Below, piece by piece: positions 62,521-64,000 of a stretch of 64,000 bases of DNA; within the stretch, counting starts at the first letter, position 1; every line of letters begins with the position of its first letter. This DNA comes from Culturomica sp. (GTDB lineage: Bacteria; Bacteroidota; Bacteroidia; Bacteroidales; Marinifilaceae), in the NCBI GenBank assembly GCA_031262745.1, contig JAISHE010000065.1:1-64000 (forward strand). Direction: 5' to 3'. The notes under the pieces were generated by a model, which did no database searches, was not told the DNA's origin, and was given only the letters and a program-made list of their open reading frames with translations. A program made the position numbers and the translations under genes.

Positions 62521-64000
62521 ATGCCTGAAGGATTCAACATTACCGACAAAATCGAAGATGCGATTGCCGATATCCGAAAAGAGATTTCCGGATATCCTTC
62601 TTTAATCGCGTTGGATCAACAGTTTGCCACCATTCCCGACAAGCTACACGAGCCGATGCAATTGGCCATTGTTGGGAAGATTAGCTCCTCCAAATCGACG
62701 TTGGTCAATGCAATTTTGGGAGAGGCGGAAGTGGTGCGTACCGGAGCGATGGAAGAGACATGGAATGTCAGTTGGTTGAAATACGGCAGTCCTGATGCGC
62801 CTATTATCGTTCATTATAAAGACGCTGACAGGGCTTCCGAGAAAGTGGATCGCAACGAATGGGCTAATTGGGCTAATCGCCACCGAGATGGTAACGAACA
62901 GTTGAAAAACGCCATCTCATGGATCGAAGTCACCTATCCACATCCGATTCTACAACAGATTAACATCATTGACACCCCTGGGCTGGATTCGTTTGTGGGT
63001 ATCGACTCTCAAAATACCATTGATTTTTTGAGGAAGGTCAGACCGGATGCTATTGTGATGCTTTTTTCCAAAAACATCAATGAAAATACGCTGGATGAAA
63101 TCCGAAATTTCAGACAGGAGGTCGGTGCTGGGTTTTCGCCGATCAATGCCATCGGCGTGCTTTCTAAAATTGATGATTTCTGGAACTCTGATTCCGATCA
63201 AGAACCGATTGACGAGGGAAATCGAATTATCGAAAGCCTGATGTCGCAGGAAATTGTAAAAAACACATTGTTCAAAATTTACCCGCTATCGGCTTGGGTT
63301 GCTCTCTCTGCCTACCGAATAAATGAGGATGACCTATCTACCTTCGATCAGTTGCAGAAACTTCCGCAAGAGGTTTTAAATAGGCTTTTCAAATCGGCGA
63401 AACGATTTGTTACCGACTATCCCGATGTACCTGTTGCGGGTTCGCGAAGGGCGGAACTCTCTGGCATCTATGGTCGCTATGGCATTTGGCTAATTTTGGA
63501 ACATCTAAAAAACGGTGGATCCGCTACAATTCTTGACCTTCATAAGCTGTTATTGCGAAAAAGTGGCTTCGACCGTTTTTTGGAAGTCCTGCAAAATCAC
63601 TTCGTGCAACAGGCTGCTACAATCAAAGTACATAGCCTGATCGTTTGGCTTTCGGCAGAAATACGCAAGACCACTAATGATTACCCCGCTAATGCCGAAG
63701 AGCGATTTGTGCTTGGAAAAATCATTCGGATTATGGATGATTTAGTACGAATGGTTAAATTGCAGTCGAATGTAATAGACTTCGCCAAGGAGTATTACGA
63801 AGGTCGTCTTGATCTCGAACCGGAAGAATTTGAGGAATTGCGGCGGGTGAATGGAGAATTTGGATTTTCCTGTATCGAACGTACTGGTCTGGATGCCAAT
63901 GCTACTCCGGAGGAGATGATCGAGATGTGCTCACAACGGATTCGTTTCTGGCGAATAGAACTCAATACGACAGGGGTTAGTTTCCCGTCGCTTGCACGTT
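62521..64000 (+). CDS. Dynamin-like GTPase 2 (3' end beyond window)
   Basis: The frame is open from ATG 62521 to the end of the window (493 codons). The GTPase motifs are recognisable but altered: P-loop GKISSSKST (52-60), with Ser57 where the second Gly is expected, G3 DTPGLDSF (151-158), and G4 SKID (215-218) in place of NKxD. These changes may lower GTP affinity or specificity. The remainder is helical. It lies 3 bp after dynamin 1, so the two probably act as a heteromeric pair, like other tandem bacterial dynamins. More genes of the unit may follow outside the window. Confidence 0.85.
   Translation, partial: MPEGFNITDKIEDAIADIRKEISGYPSLIALDQQFATIPDKLHEPMQLAIVGKISSSKSTLVNAILGEAEVVRTGAMEETWNVSWLKYGSPDAPIIVHYKDADRASEKVDRNEWANWANRHRDGNEQLKNAISWIEVTYPHPILQQINIIDTPGLDSFVGIDSQNTIDFLRKVRPDAIVMLFSKNINENTLDEIRNFRQEVGAGFSPINAIGVLSKIDDFWNSDSDQEPIDEGNRIIESLMSQEIVKNTLFKIYPLSAWVALSAYRINEDDLSTFDQLQKLPQEVLNRLFKSAKRFVTDYPDVPVAGSRRAELSGIYGRYGIWLILEHLKNGGSATILDLHKLLLRKSGFDRFLEVLQNHFVQQAATIKVHSLIVWLSAEIRKTTNDYPANAEERFVLGKIIRIMDDLVRMVKLQSNVIDFAKEYYEGRLDLEPEEFEELRRVNGEFGFSCIERTGLDANATPEEMIEMCSQRIRFWRIELNTTGVSFPSLAR

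Overview
The window is a Bacteroidota chromosome segment, most likely Bacteroidales. The evidence is a SusC/SusD pair, a serine protease with a type IX secretion (T9SS) sorting tail beside a PorV/PorQ-like barrel, an EF-G paralogue of the Bacteroides EF-G2 type, a Lys-type SerA, and repeated TANNTTTG -7 promoter boxes, several with TTG/TTTG about 19 bp upstream. No rRNA, tRNA or CRISPR array was recognised.

Region by region. 1-9344: end of a conserved Bacteroidales protein of unknown function, a REP-like double palindrome, metK behind a clear SAM-II-type riboswitch, a YugP-like membrane zinc peptidase, an EF-G2-like factor overlapping rsmE, a DUF4159 protein, and clpB with a strong terminator. 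9384-19366: PorV/PorQ-like protein and subtilase (minus strand), a nucleotidyltransferase with a small barrel, comEC, then ftsB/divIC-ruvX-def, ornithine carbamoyltransferase and a STAS protein. 19597-24066: gcvT-serC-serA-DUF1015. 24117-24362: a 21-bp minisatellite between two terminators. 24363-29540: an orphan SusCD pair. 29972-37271: transposase relic, rmuC, an ATPase/DUF4435 pair resembling the PARIS anti-phage system (AriA/AriB), ruvB, an RprXY-like two-component system and rpiB. 37822-38844: a second 21-bp array and a second copy of the first gene, with an in-frame TGA. 39142-43450: two interleaved restriction-modification systems in one operon. 43820-53388: an L-arabinose operon (epimerase, Na+/sugar symporter, araD, araA, araB, GH127) in which araR is reduced to its two ends, flanked by similar GC-rich hairpins. 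53580-55079: a divergent pectinesterase-like protein.

55304-64000 is an accessory region. An IS1634-family element has made a perfect 100-bp target duplication. The duplicated piece contains the promoter and first 16-17 codons of an ATPase gene, so that gene was rebuilt intact. After gene fragments and a small inverted-repeat element comes an operon of a sigma-70-like protein, a C39-type cysteine-peptidase-fold protein and two dynamin-like GTPases, the second running off the window. This operon is the best candidate for an undescribed, possibly defensive, system. The tandem dynamins recall Eleos (LeoBC-type) systems, but the sigma and papain-like partners are not part of that description as I know it.

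Housekeeping calls are firm. Promoters, the araR remnant, the defence assignments and the small mobile element are inferences from motifs and context.
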